From NCBI RefSeq assembly GCF_037126465.1, contig NC_088202.1, forward strand, positions 83,370,160 through 83,434,159: 64,000 bases of DNA. The letters are read 5' to 3'. Position numbers and translations under genes: made by a program. The notes under the pieces are model-generated. The model saw only the letters and a program-made list of their open reading frames with translations. It ran no database searches and was not told the origin of the DNA. The stretch is from Ornithodoros turicata (taxonomy: Eukaryota; Arthropoda; Arachnida; Ixodida; Argasidae). Below, in pieces: positions 35,173 to 44,840 of this stretch. The first letter of the stretch is position 1. Each line of letters starts with the position of its first letter.

Positions 35173-35756
35173 TCGAACGCTTTGCATCTTATACTCCCTG
35201 TCGGTGCACAATGATTCAGCTTCATTTCAATGGCAGCGGTTCTTACTTCCTGAATAAAATACTGTCATTGATTGAATATCACGTTTCATGGCAAAAAATG
35301 CCAATGGCAAATGCAAATGGCAAAAAAATGACATGAAGGAACCGGAGAGAAAGCAAGAAAATATGTGGACATGAGTGAAAAGCGAGTTAAAAGTAACTTG
35401 GAACTTAACTTAAGTTACTTTGGTAAAGTTACCTGAGAAAGGAACGAGTTCCTCTGAAAGTTACCACGGCGCCAAAGTACCGAGTTAAGTTACAAGTTAC
35501 CAAAAAAAAAAAGGAACTTAGTTACAGTAACGAGTTACTTGTAACGGGTTACCTCGCACTCTGGGAAAAGCACTTATCGCACTTATCACTAGTGACTATG
35601 TTGCATCGATTTAACAACTTAGGTGCTTGTACAGATATTTTTGGTCGCCATATTTTGTTCTAGTTCGAGGGACTGCCCGGTCGTCTCTATGACGCACCAC
35701 GACATTTGATACTGACTGATGTAGTTTAAGTAAGTTAAGAAAGTAAGTATTATTTG

Positions 35757-36062
35757 TTCTTAATGCATTCCTGTATGCAATCAGGAAGCGATATCGATAA
35801 ACTGGACAGGAACGATATTATATCTAACAAAAGTGGTTGCGCCGACTCGAAAGGTAACGATCTGTGTATAGCTCTTATGGCTCTCTTTTGCAATAAGTAT
35901 AAAGAATTCAAATGTGTATGTGCTGCCGTGCCCCAGACTAGGCAGCAGTAATTTAGGTATGTGTGAAATAAGACATTGTAGATGGTTAGTTTCATTTTGG
36001 CAGGCAGGATGTACCAGTTTCTATTCAAGATGCCCGCAACTTTGGACACTTTACTAACTATA
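35757..36062 (-). mobile_element. LINE ORF2 C-terminal fragment
   Basis: The minus strand encodes SKVSKVAGILNRNWYILP, LFHTYLNYCCLVWG and LYLLQKRAIRAI. This is the conserved region after the reverse transcriptase of Jockey/CR1-like LINEs, and it would follow the part seen at 11395-11735. It is cut on its 5' side near 36062 by another LINE. It is a pseudogene fragment. Confidence 0.75.
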
Positions 36063-36079
36063 TACTCGTATTCTATATG

Positions 36080-36757
36080 TCCATCCCATAGCATCCGGCC
36101 TCTGACTTCGGTCGTGCTCTCGTTCGCCTCAAAGGGTTCGTCCCTGCCAGTTCTCCCTGCCCTTGCACGCCCCGGCGATGTGGACGCTTGCAAGACCCGA
36201 GATCTGTGCCACTATCTCCGGCCTCCAGAGACAGAACGATGTGCTTGTGACAGTAGCCCGCCAGCTCGTGCTCGAACATCTGAGTTCGGCCTATCCGCTG
36301 AGCCACGCCATCTATACTGATGGGTCGGTAGCGAATGAGTCCTCAGCTGCGGCCTACTACGTCTCGCAGGAAAAGCGTGACCTCGCCCTCGTCTTTGGCA
36401 CTCCTGTCAACATACCACCCGAGCGTCGTGAGTGATCTGCGTACCATGGTACTTCAGGAGTACGCCCACCTCTCTTCGGTCGGTCACGGTCTGCCTTCAG
36501 TGGGTACCCGGGCTACACGGCTACACGGAAACACCTGTGCTGACGCGGATGCGAGACGCGCCGCTCTTGATGCGGCCACACCGGTGCCCCTACTGCCGCT
36601 CTGGGTGTCTGCGTGTCGCCTGCTAGTACAGCGTCTCTGCGGCGGCGGCGGCTGTACCCGCGAGGAGGAGTCGTTTCTACATCGTCTTCGGCTGAACGTT
36701 GCCCTCACCCGTTCACTCCTGTTTAAAATGGGCCGCGTCCCATCTGCCAATAACAAC
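36080..36757 (+). mobile_element. LINE RNase H fragment
   Basis: Plus-strand translation gives LSHAIYTDGSVANESSAAAY (RNase H start, Asp in YTDGS) near 36300-36360. GNTCADADARRAAL follows near 36530 and SFLHRLRLNVALTRSLLFKM near 36670-36730, with frame changes between them. It belongs to an RNase H-bearing LINE, not the family on its flanks. A Tigger element follows directly at 36760. Confidence 0.7.
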
Positions 36758-36759
36758 TA

Positions 36760-37496
36760 CAGTCGACCCGCGTTTATCCGGACTTCGTTTATCCGGATCC
36801 TGCGCTATCCGGACAAAATAGCATGGGGACGGATTTCTCCCCATGTATTTCGCCCTCCTTTATCCGGACTTCAGCTTCCGGAGTCGGACGAGAATTCCAG
36901 GGAACAGAAGTAACTAATAGCCAATAATCGGCTTCAGTAATCCGGTTATTGTCCAGGAATGACACTTGGCTCACACCTAGTCAAGCGAGGTCGAGGACCC
37001 TGGTTGTGGCATCCTTTTTACTGACAGTGTTGCTATGAATAATTTTCTCCCTTTCCGACTTTGCACCTTAATCCACTGAGCTGACTGGTCATTTCAGACT
37101 GAGAAGGTCCGCAACGAGGACTCCTGCGCTGTAACCGCAGATGACGACATCGTCAGTGTCGTCGCTTCCGATAGTGTTAAAAAATAATCTTATGATGAAT
37201 GCGGGGATGCACCAGCTGTGACGGTAGAAAATCCGCGTGCGGCACTGAGAACAGCTCTAGTATTTTCCGAGCAACAAAACAATATTTCGCAAGTTAATGC
37301 CGTTAGCAAAGGTTTGCAAGAACTGGATGCGTGCATTAGAATGAAACAGATGACAATGGATAGTTTTCTGTGTAATGGTCAATAAAGATGTCCTTTTAGG
37401 ATCACTCTGGATTTTCGTGTTTCACTTATCCGGTTCCCCCGCTATCCGGACATTTTCACAGGAAACGAGGCCGTCCGGATAAACGCGGGTCGACTG
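36760..37496 (+). mobile_element. Internally deleted Tigger/pogo transposon
   Basis: The termini CAGTCGACCCGCGTTTATCC and the inverted GGATAAACGCGGGTCGACTG are flanked by TA (36758-36759 and 37497-37498), as expected for pogo/Tigger. Near 37310-37380 a remnant reads LQELDACIRMKQMTMDSFL, which resembles the C-terminus of Tigger transposases. Most of the transposase is deleted, so it would depend on an active relative. ATCCGGA repeats extend inside the left end. Confidence 0.85.
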
Positions 37497-37499
37497 TAC

Positions 37500-38060
37500 T
37501 TTACTTTGGCTACCACCCCACGACAAATACTGGTGAAATGATGATTGAACGTATCCACCAAATTTTTGCCTTTTATTTCGCGGTCGTCAACTGTCAGTTC
37601 ACCAATCGTTTCGTTGCTTCTGGGACGGTTCATTATGTAATTTATATTTCGCCAAACTCTGCGCGAGCCACCCACTAAATGTTCATTGAACATCGAATCG
37701 TGATATGACATTTTAGTTTGGCAGATATGTTTGTTTAGCAAGTTTCTGAACTCTTTATAGGTATCATAATTTAATAAAGTTACGAAATAACCTATTTCGT
37801 TTAGAAATCAGGGATATCAATTCACGTGTCATCCACGGTTTCCGTGCTTTCCTATGACATTTTTTGTAATAATTGGGAATCTGGCAGAATACGCACACGA
37901 AAAGATCCTTAAGAAATTATCAAAGGCCTCATTCACATCAGAGGTTTCATATACTGAAGCCCATGTGGTCTTTAATAAAAGCTGTCTGAACTTATGAAGT
38001 CCCATTTGAGAAATAGGTTGCAGAAATAGCATGCAGCCAGCAATCACCCCGAATGACATG
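37500..38060 (-). mobile_element. LINE ORF2 region upstream of RT
   Basis: The minus strand first encodes NEAFDNFLRIFSCAYSARFP (about 37960-37900), then LNKHICQTKMSYHDSM and RRVWRNINYIMNRP. VDTFNHHFTSI follows near 37560. This is the linker between endonuclease and RT in Jockey/CR1-like LINEs. It probably belongs to the same element as 35757-36062, with the RT core missing and other insertions between. It is broken by stops. Confidence 0.7.
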
Positions 38061-38543
38061 GTTCTCTCTCTCGATTTGTTGAAAACGGCAGATATGCGCC
38101 TTTTTGTGACACTTATACAGTTATATTAATTGTCAGAAAAAGGCGTACACCTGGCGTTTTCTACAAATCAGAAGTGATCATTCAGTACAATGGTTGGCTT
38201 GCAGCACGTTATGCGGTGAAGTTCTGTTTTATGAGTGCATGTTGTTCCTCCTAATGAAGGTACGCTGTTGAAACAGAAAAAAAAGTAAGGTAATTTGAGC
38301 AGATTTACACGTAAGGAAACAGGTAGTGGTGGTAGAGACAGCTTGCCGTTGTTGGCCTCACAGCTGTGGGCATCGTCACGACTGTAGATGTACATGCTGA
38401 TGAACTAATGACACGATGATGATGAGATGATGGGGGAGTGAAGTAGACAGGCTTGGTGGCTTTGAGCGTCTTCCAATTAGAAACCCCAGTTGGGCCAGTG
38501 TCATTACACAGGTGCCTAAGGCAGACGCGTTGCACAAAGCCAG
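38061..38543. other. No gene; small dispersed repeat
   Basis: 38325-38385 (AGCTTGCCGTTGTTGGCCTC, CATCGTCACGAC) recurs near 44610-44665 and 44800-44840. Nothing else was recognised. Confidence 0.45.
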
Positions 38544-38707
38544 TGTAGAGGACGATGGTCTTCCTCTACATGAGCCCCGACCGGCGATGATGGTATGCCA
38601 CGGAGAGGCGATGACGGTGGCCTATCTCCATGGCCGCGCCGGTGGAACTGAGGCAGGTGCTCCAGGCGCGTGGCCATCTTCGTCTTTGTCCACCGGCCGC
38701 TACATCA
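38544..38707 (-). repeat. LTR (3' LTR in element sense)
   Basis: This 164-bp repeat matches 39460-39623 base for base by eye. The polypurine tract lies immediately inside it. Confidence 0.85.
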
Positions 38708-39459
38708 CTCCCCCCCTCAGACGCGGAGCGGTGACAAAGCAGATGATGTCCGCGACTTCACTGGAGGAGGGAAGCGAGGGCGACCGTTGTTAGCATGCAC
38801 GGTTGAACATGATGACGGCACTGCAGACGATGGCGAAGCATCACAGCTGATGAGTAATCAGATCCGGTAGCCCGAGAAGAGCGAGGAAAAGAGTGAGGCG
38901 CTGGGGAAGTGGAGGTCCTGGGGTGCCGCTACCGGCACGGGAGCCGAAGCTCTGAGAGTCCCAGAGGAGGAGAGGGTGAGGCTGTGGGAGCCGTTGAGAG
39001 ACGCCGAGACGCCGGCTGAAGTGTGCCGTGGCGTCGGCTGCCGCGACTGCCGCGACCGGCAGGTGAGCGCGAAGCTCGGGTGTCGCGGCCGGCAGTGAAG
39101 GAGCGCCGGGGTGCGGTGAGCATCGGGCTGAAGTGATGGTTGATGAAGCTGTGAGGCGCGTGTGTGCGCCGGAGGGATGTGCTTCGCAATACGGCGTCTG
39201 CAGTACAGCTGTGGTCTTGCCGAGCAGAAGAAGTCTTTGGAAATGTGACCAGTTCGTGGTGTGTGGATGAGACGGTTCGAAGGAGTCGAGTCGCAGTTGA
39301 ATGGTCCGGTCGTTGCGTGAACGCAGGGCGTCGTAAGGTTGAGAGGCTTCAAGGATGGAGTGCTCAGCACCAGGCCGGTGAAACTGTTGCGAAATTTGGG
39401 ATGGTTGAAGAGGCCGAATTGTTTACCGAACTGAGGTGTTCGTAGTTCGGGTCACCAAA

Positions 39460-39623
39460 TGTAGAGGACGATGGTCTTCCTCTACATGAGCCCCGACCGG
39501 CGATGATGGTATGCCACGGAGAGGCGATGACGGTGGCCTATCTCCATGGCCGCGCCGGTGGAACTGAGGCAGGTGCTCCAGGCGCGTGGCCATCTTCGTC
39601 TTTGTCCACCGGCCGCTACATCA
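39460..39623 (-). repeat. LTR (5' LTR in element sense)
   Basis: This is the partner of 38544-38707. The primer-binding-site-like TGGTGACCCGAAC lies immediately inside it on the minus strand. Confidence 0.85.
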
Positions 39624-39644
39624 GTTTTGAGAAACAACGAATTA

Positions 39645-39694
39645 TACCTCTGTCAGACGGGCACATATACGGCCGTTAAGGTTACGGCATTAAG
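39645..39694 (+). repeat. Harbinger left terminal inverted repeat
   Basis: It begins TACCTCTGTCAGACGGGCAC. The first 30 bases match the right end perfectly, and the last 20 have about five mismatches. Confidence 0.92.
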
Positions 39695-40095
39695 AAAAGG
39701 CCGTGGCTGAAATACGGCCTTAAACCCTGGGAGGCTGCCAGACGGTACCCTGAAAGGGTTTTACCAATGATGTCTACAACTATGAATGCTGATGAACAGA
39801 TTCGCACGAGCGTTGAACGAGGTTTAGTGAAATCACGTTTGTTCTTGTCAGAGGTATGCAGAAACGATGTTTGGTTGGAACTTAGCTAACTTGAAAAATA
39901 CAGCAACAAACGAGATTTGCTTTGAAGCGCTTTTGATGTTTTATTGAGCGGCGTCTTGAAAAATTCTGGCCACCGTGTGTCCCGGCGTCGTCTGCTTTGG
40001 ATCGTCTGCTTTCTTTCGGGCAAACATTTTGCGATTCGCGCGCGTTTCCTTTGCTGTATATCGTCCGTCAGGTATGCGTACACATTTTACTGAAA

Positions 40096-41489
40096 ATGGA
40101 AGAAATTGACGTCAATGCACTTGTCACGGTAATCGCCGGTCACGTATCTGGGACTAACGCAGCAGCTGCTGCTCTTGAAGTAGAAATACGCGATGTGACC
40201 GACGAAGCGGAAATACTAGAGACTCAGCTGCACGCCAACAATATGCTCGTTGCTTCTATCGTAGCGTCCAACGCATCTCTGACAGTCCAGCGACAGACAT
40301 GGATGTATGTGAGAAACGAGAGGTGGTTTGAAGAAACCCTCCCACGTCTTGGCGAAACAAGGTTCCGCGAGAACTTTCGTGTCTCATCTCGCACATTCCG
40401 TTTCATTGTCGACGTTTGCCGACACGACATGGAAAGGGAAGAGACAAATATGAGACGAGCTATCCCCGTGGACAAAAGAGTCGCTATGGCACTCTACCGT
40501 CTTTGTTCCAGCGCAGAGGACAGGACGGTAGCCAACTTGTTCGCTGTGGGACGGTCCACCCTCAATGAGGTCTACCGTGAGTTTTGCACCGTCGTGGTCG
40601 CCCGTCTCGAAGAACAGTTCTTAAAAGTGATCAAGGCTTCTGAAATGAAGCAGCACATACGGGACTTCGAAGCAGTATGTGGTTTTCCCCAGGGTGTCGG
40701 CGCCCTTGATGGATGCCACTTTGCAGTGTCACCTCCCAAAGAGCATGCTGCTGATTATTATAACTACAAGGGCTGGTGAGTCCCCATTTTCGCTGTTCTT
40801 TTGAGAATTCACATCTTTTGGTACGGCAACTAGTATGTCAATGTATTATCGTGGCGTACATTCATGTAATATTTATTGGTGGAAGGCTGACCTATCTTAC
40901 GTACGGTTTCAGGTACAGTGTGGTGCTTTTGGCCCTGGTGGACCACAGGTACCAGTTCCGTTATATCAATATTGGGTCACCTGGGCGCTGTCATGATGCG
41001 TATGTATTCGCCCGATCAAGTCTGAATTCGCTAATACAGGGCCCACTATTTGCTCAGCCTACAAAACTGATCAGTGGTACAGCAGTTCCACCCCTTATAC
41101 TCTGCGACCAAGCGTTCCCGCTGAGCAAGTCCTTGGTGAAACCTTTCCCTCACAATGCACCACTCACACCGGCACAGAGCACCTTCAACTACCACCTGTC
41201 ACGGTCGAGGATAGTCGTCGAGAATGCTTTTGGCAGATTGAAAGCCCGCTTCCGATACGTGATGAAAAGGATGGAATGCGACACAGGAAATGTTAATGTC
41301 ATCATACGCGCTTGCTGCATATTGCATAACATGTGCGAACATTTCAGCGATGTTGCAGACCCAACGTGGATCGCAGAAGCGACATTCATCTATCAGGCAC
41401 GGGGTCAGCCAGAACACCTCACCTCCGCATGCACAAGCAGCGGTACCAGAGTGCGCGAGGCACTTGTCTCTTGTTTTCAAAACTGCTAA
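40096..41489 (+). CDS. Harbinger (HARBI1-like) DDE transposase, two exons
   Basis: Exon 1 is 40096-40775 and exon 2 is 40913-41489. The 137-bp intron has GTGAGT at 40776 and TTTCAG ending at 40912, and splits the Trp of NYKGW. The product is 418 residues and would cut and rejoin DNA at the element ends in the nucleus. The N-terminus (about 10-70) is predicted helical. DDE_Tnp_4-type catalytic residues are Asp205 (GALDGCHF), Asp255 (GSPGRCHDAYVF) and Glu330 (VVENAFGRLKARFRYV). The block LCDQAFPLSKSLVKPF is also typical. I chose the ATG at 40096 because it directly starts MEEIDVNALV. An in-frame ATG at 39997 would add 33 residues that look like untranslated leader. The frame is intact and of family length. 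Confidence 0.9.
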
Positions 41490-41611
41490 TCGATTTTAAA
41501 CTCCATTTCATTTCTAATAATTGCCTGTTTCATATACCCTGAATTAAGCATTGTTTTTTTTTTAATTTTTATTCATAAATACAGAAGGTGTTTAAAAATC
41601 TCTGCACAGTT

Positions 41612-44039
41612 TCAATTTTCTGACATGCGCTCCAAGCACCTAACTAATCTCTCCTGCATGCTATTGCTTTGCTCCATAAGCTGCACTTGTCTTGTGCGCA
41701 GCTCCAGTTCCTTGTTACGCACCTCGAGAAGGCTTTCACGAAGCCTCTCGTTCTCATTCAGTATCATTTTTAAAACATCAACTGTTTTTGTTGTGGCCTT
41801 CCTCTTCCTACGTACGCCATCCTGCACATTGAGCCGTTGCGCTCCTTCTGGTAAGACTGAGGTGGACCTTTCTTCCTCAGCGTGTGACTGCTGTAAGGTA
41901 AGAAGTTAGTTAGAGTAAATAATGTTACGTGTATTGAAATCACGATCCTTTCGTCGTACTGCCAACAAATATTGATATACCCAGCGTTATGCAATGCCTG
42001 CTGCTCCTGCTTTAACATTGTCAGGATTGAACCGCGGACGTTCAGGTACAAATGATACACTAGCAATGAAACTAAAAGTACATTCTTTTTAAAATAAAAG
42101 TGCTGCGCTATTGCTTAAGTGCAAAGTGTATGACAAAAGGAACGCCGGGGGTTGCACTCCTTGAACTAATTCACGAAGTTGCAGATTTCCCCCCCCCCCC
42201 TTAGTTTTGCTTCCTTTTTTACATCATCACGCTGTTAACCACATTCAATGGGTCACAAAAGCCTGCTAGGATTACTTCATCGTGACGTAATCCTAACTGA
42301 CCATAACAGCACTGTCCAACAACAACTTTATTTTGACTTTGGAGAGTGGGGAGGTTCATCGCCAGATGCACTGTCCACATCACCACCACGCTTATCAGAA
42401 AAGACATGCACGCCCTTGTAATGTTGCTGCTAGCTGCGTCCAGTGCATACTTCAAAGCTTACATTCTGCGACAGGTCGTTGTCATGTGCGTCACCCCTAT
42501 TGGCAGCTGGGTCGGGTTCTTCAGCAGAAAGTGAAACACTGCCTTCATGGCCTCCGGCTATCATACTGTTAAAAATCTGGAATGGAAGAGAATTGTTCAT
42601 CTTTGTACAGCTTATGGGGCGATACGTAACAGAGACCTTAGTGTCTCATTGCAGAACTGTGCACCCAATACCGGTATACAATCACTATGCAAATGATTTG
42701 TGAGCTCTTATGTTGCATACTTATTCGTTTATATATATATATATATTTTTTTTTTTCCTGGTCCGAGAAAATGGGGCCACACTCCTACCAGAAATGGTGA
42801 TCCATAAGGTACCCATAGTATCACTCGAAACATGTAACACGTACATCTGATATTTCATTTTCGTCGCCAGCTACGATCTCTTCCGGTTGTGTATACGACT
42901 CCTCCACGAGGCTTGCATCATTTGAGGGGAGGGTGTCAAGGAACTTGTGTATTGGCCAATAAAAAATCCAGCCTATAGCTCCTGATCCGGTTCCCAGGCC
43001 TCTGTTCACTCGCCTAAAAACGATTAATTGGTATAGTAATGTCTATTTTTCGATAACATAGCACCACCCCTGCAATGCATGTAAAGCACAGGAATTTCAC
43101 ATTGAAATGTTAGATGTGAAGGTTCGCTATTTACGCCAGAATAACTAGGCCAAAGAAATTTTTTTAACAATGGGCTCACTATATACGTAGAAATGATAAA
43201 AACCAAGCGATCTGGTGAGCACATTTCTCATAGCAAATGCACGGAACTAAGGGCTACAAACACGCATATAAGGGTAAACACACTTTTTCTATACTCTCAG
43301 GATTGAAATACAACGAAAATATATTTCTATATTGTAAGATTTGCTAAATTGAATTCAAAATCTTAACTCGAGGACATATGCGGTTTAACCATGCAATGCG
43401 GCCACCTACGCTTTGTAATTTGATATCAACCTTTACCGCCACCAAAGTTACCGACAGAAGCAAGGATTCGTGTACCTAATATTTCACTTCGCAGAAAGAA
43501 AATCCATCTAGATAGAGCTAGGTACTGAGGCTATGCAAGACGTAGTTTGAGCATAGCCTGGACACAAATAGGACAATACATACGATAGCCGAAGGTTTTG
43601 CTGTCATGTGTGCCGCCGTATTCGTGTTTTAGGCCCACGTTCAGGTTATAGTCCTCATGGTTGTCATCCATTAGTTTGCTTACGTCTATGCCGTAATTGC
43701 TCGGATACTTTTTGCACGTAACATCCTCCAGCTAGTTTGCGACAACGCAACTCCTCAACGTATTCTGTCATCATACATAATACTAGCAGCAAATGTTTCT
43801 CACCTGTACTTCTGGGTGAGGTTCTCAATTTTCCCATGAACCTGCGCTCTGGTTTTGTTGATCCCAAGAGCGCCCAACTGATTGGCGATGTCCTGATAAA
43901 CAGGACCATTTCGTTTGTGGCGCCGAAGGTCATTCAGACTGGCCTCCCAAATCGAAATCAGGCATCGCGTTTCGTCATCTGTCCACAATGCTCTCGCTAC
44001 CGTTCCTGCGTTCATTATTTTGTGCGACGTTTGAGGCAC
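41612..44039 (-). CDS. Harbinger Myb/SANT-like accessory protein, three exons
   Basis: Exons on the minus strand are 44039-43804, 43013-42845 and 41890-41612, giving 227 residues. Junctions are AAGTACAG|GTGAG, TTTTAG|GCGAG, CAGAT|GTACGTG and CTTACAG|CAG, and frame is kept across both introns. Exon 1 holds a trihelix/SANT-like DNA-binding fold (ALWTDDETRCLISIWEA, then GPVYQDIANQL and KIENLTQKYR). Exon 2 has GSGAIGWIFYWPIHKFLDTL and NDASLVEES. Exon 3 has a basic patch (RRKRKATTK) and a heptad-like helix (ILNENERLRESLLEVRNKEL). In this superfamily the partner binds the ends and brings the transposase into the nucleus. An AATAAA signal lies about 40 bases past the stop (41573-41568). A second ATG eight codons on could also start it. 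Confidence 0.82.
42315..42365 (-). mobile_element. Short LINE 3'-end fragment inside the Harbinger intron
   Basis: The sequence from CAACAACAAC to GGTTCATCGCCAGA matches about 12003-12053. It lies within the second intron of the accessory gene (42844-41891), so it would not disturb the coding frame. Confidence 0.6.
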
Positions 44040-44424
44040 GTAAAGTTGAAAAATTGAAAGCGCGCGCCAAGTTTTTGGTTGCAGACGACAGGGAGAGATG
44101 CGAAGCGCAGTGGTTCGAGGATATCACCACTACGAGCTGAACATAGGAGATAGAAAGCGATTCGAAGTGCAAAAATGCATCACAAAAAGGCAAGGCGTTG
44201 AACGCGAAAGAAAAGTTGACAGAACATTACGTTTCACAAAAACATTTTATTTCGAATCCAAGGAAATCTGCACAATCTTGTTCGTGGCGTTTGGTGTCGA
44301 GGCTTCGGCAGTTTTGAGGGAGCGCCGTAAACTGTCTTGCGGGGACACCGTTGGCCTTACACCTCAGTTTCGTCGCAAAGGCCGTACGGCTGACCGTCTG
44401 GCAAGAAGTTAATGACAGTATGCG

Positions 44425-44474
44425 CTTACTGCCGTAACAGTTAAGGCCGTATATGTGCCCGTCTGACAGAGGTA
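44425..44474 (-). repeat. Harbinger right terminal inverted repeat
   Basis: This is the inverted copy of 39645-39694. It ends GTCTGACAGAGGTA against the TTA duplication. Confidence 0.92.
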
Positions 44475-44582
44475 TTAGTCAGTGCTGACACATTTCGGAG
44501 CCTATGAATCGTTCTGGGCTTCTGCGGCATCCCTGTCATTGGTAGTTCGGGACAACGATATCCAATGATACCACGAGTTCCA

Positions 44583-44613
44583 GATGGTGGTGGTGGTGGT
44601 GGTGGTGGTGGTG
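44583..44613 (+). repeat. (GGT)n microsatellite
   Basis: About ten GGT units follow CCAGAT. A related CCAGATGGTGGTAG lies at about 44750, in the dispersed repeat shared with 38325-38385. Confidence 0.9.
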
Positions 44614-44689
44614 AAAGCTAGGGCTCGCCGTTGTCGGCCTCACAGAGGTGGGTAACGTCACCAGTAACGCCCTGGGGAATGCGCCTCCT

Positions 44690-44745
44690 TGGCCGACTTC
44701 TAACGGAACTGTGCCGACATATGTCTGAAAGCGTCTGAGGAATTG
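44690..44745 (-). mobile_element. SINE fragment
   Basis: TTGGCCGACTTC...GGAACTGTGCCGACAT...GTCTG matches the middle of the SINEs at 16054-16343 and 16818-17109 in minus orientation. Both ends are lost. Confidence 0.5.
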
Positions 44746-44840
44746 CCGTTCCAGATGGTGGTAGTCGTGGTGTTGAAAGGGGAGGAGAGTGGCGAAATAG
44801 CTTGCCGTTGTTGGATGCACGCGAGTGGGACTCGTCATGA

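Larger units (their letters stand above)
34601..35563. mobile_element. hAT-like element with GTAACT arrays, copy 2 (reversed)
   Basis: This is the reverse-orientation relative of 26244-26827. It starts CATAGATTGAGAAGTTAC and ends GTTACCTCGCACTCTG, with the same AGTTAC/GTAACT arrays at both ends. The middle is interrupted at about 34830-35172 by a copy of repeat X, which in turn carries a hairpin retroposon. No target duplication is readable. Confidence 0.75.
38544..39623 (-). mobile_element. Short non-autonomous LTR retroelement (TRIM-like)
   Basis: Two 164-bp direct repeats, identical as far as I can see, bracket 752 bp. Read on the minus strand, the repeats start TGATGTAG and end CTCTACA, giving TG...CA ends. 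Directly after the upstream LTR comes TTTGGTGACCCGAAC, a primer-binding-site-like sequence starting TGG at 39457. Directly before the downstream LTR is a purine run GAGGGGGGGAG (about 38708-38718). The interior has one open frame (39370-38858, minus, 170 codons) rich in Ser, Pro, Arg and His and without gag or pol motifs. Identical LTRs suggest recent insertion. I cannot see a matching target duplication (GCCAG against GTTTT), which is odd. Confidence 0.8.
39645..44474. mobile_element. Complete PIF/Harbinger DNA transposon
   Basis: The element is 4830 bp, bounded by 50-bp terminal inverted repeats and a perfect TTA duplication (39642-39644 and 44475-44477), the classic Harbinger target. It carries both genes expected of the superfamily: a DDE transposase (plus strand, two exons) and a Myb/SANT-like protein (minus strand, three exons), convergent with 122 bp between stops. 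Just inside the inverted repeats, GCCAGACGGT (near 39730) and its inverted copy ACCGTCTGGC (near 44393) form a second inverted pair. I found no frameshift or premature stop in either gene, so it may be autonomous. Confidence 0.93.

Noticed and set aside
38858..39370. 170-codon minus-strand frame as a gag gene
   Set aside because: It has a biased Ser/Pro/Arg/His composition and no zinc knuckle or capsid motif. It is left as the unassigned interior of the short LTR element.
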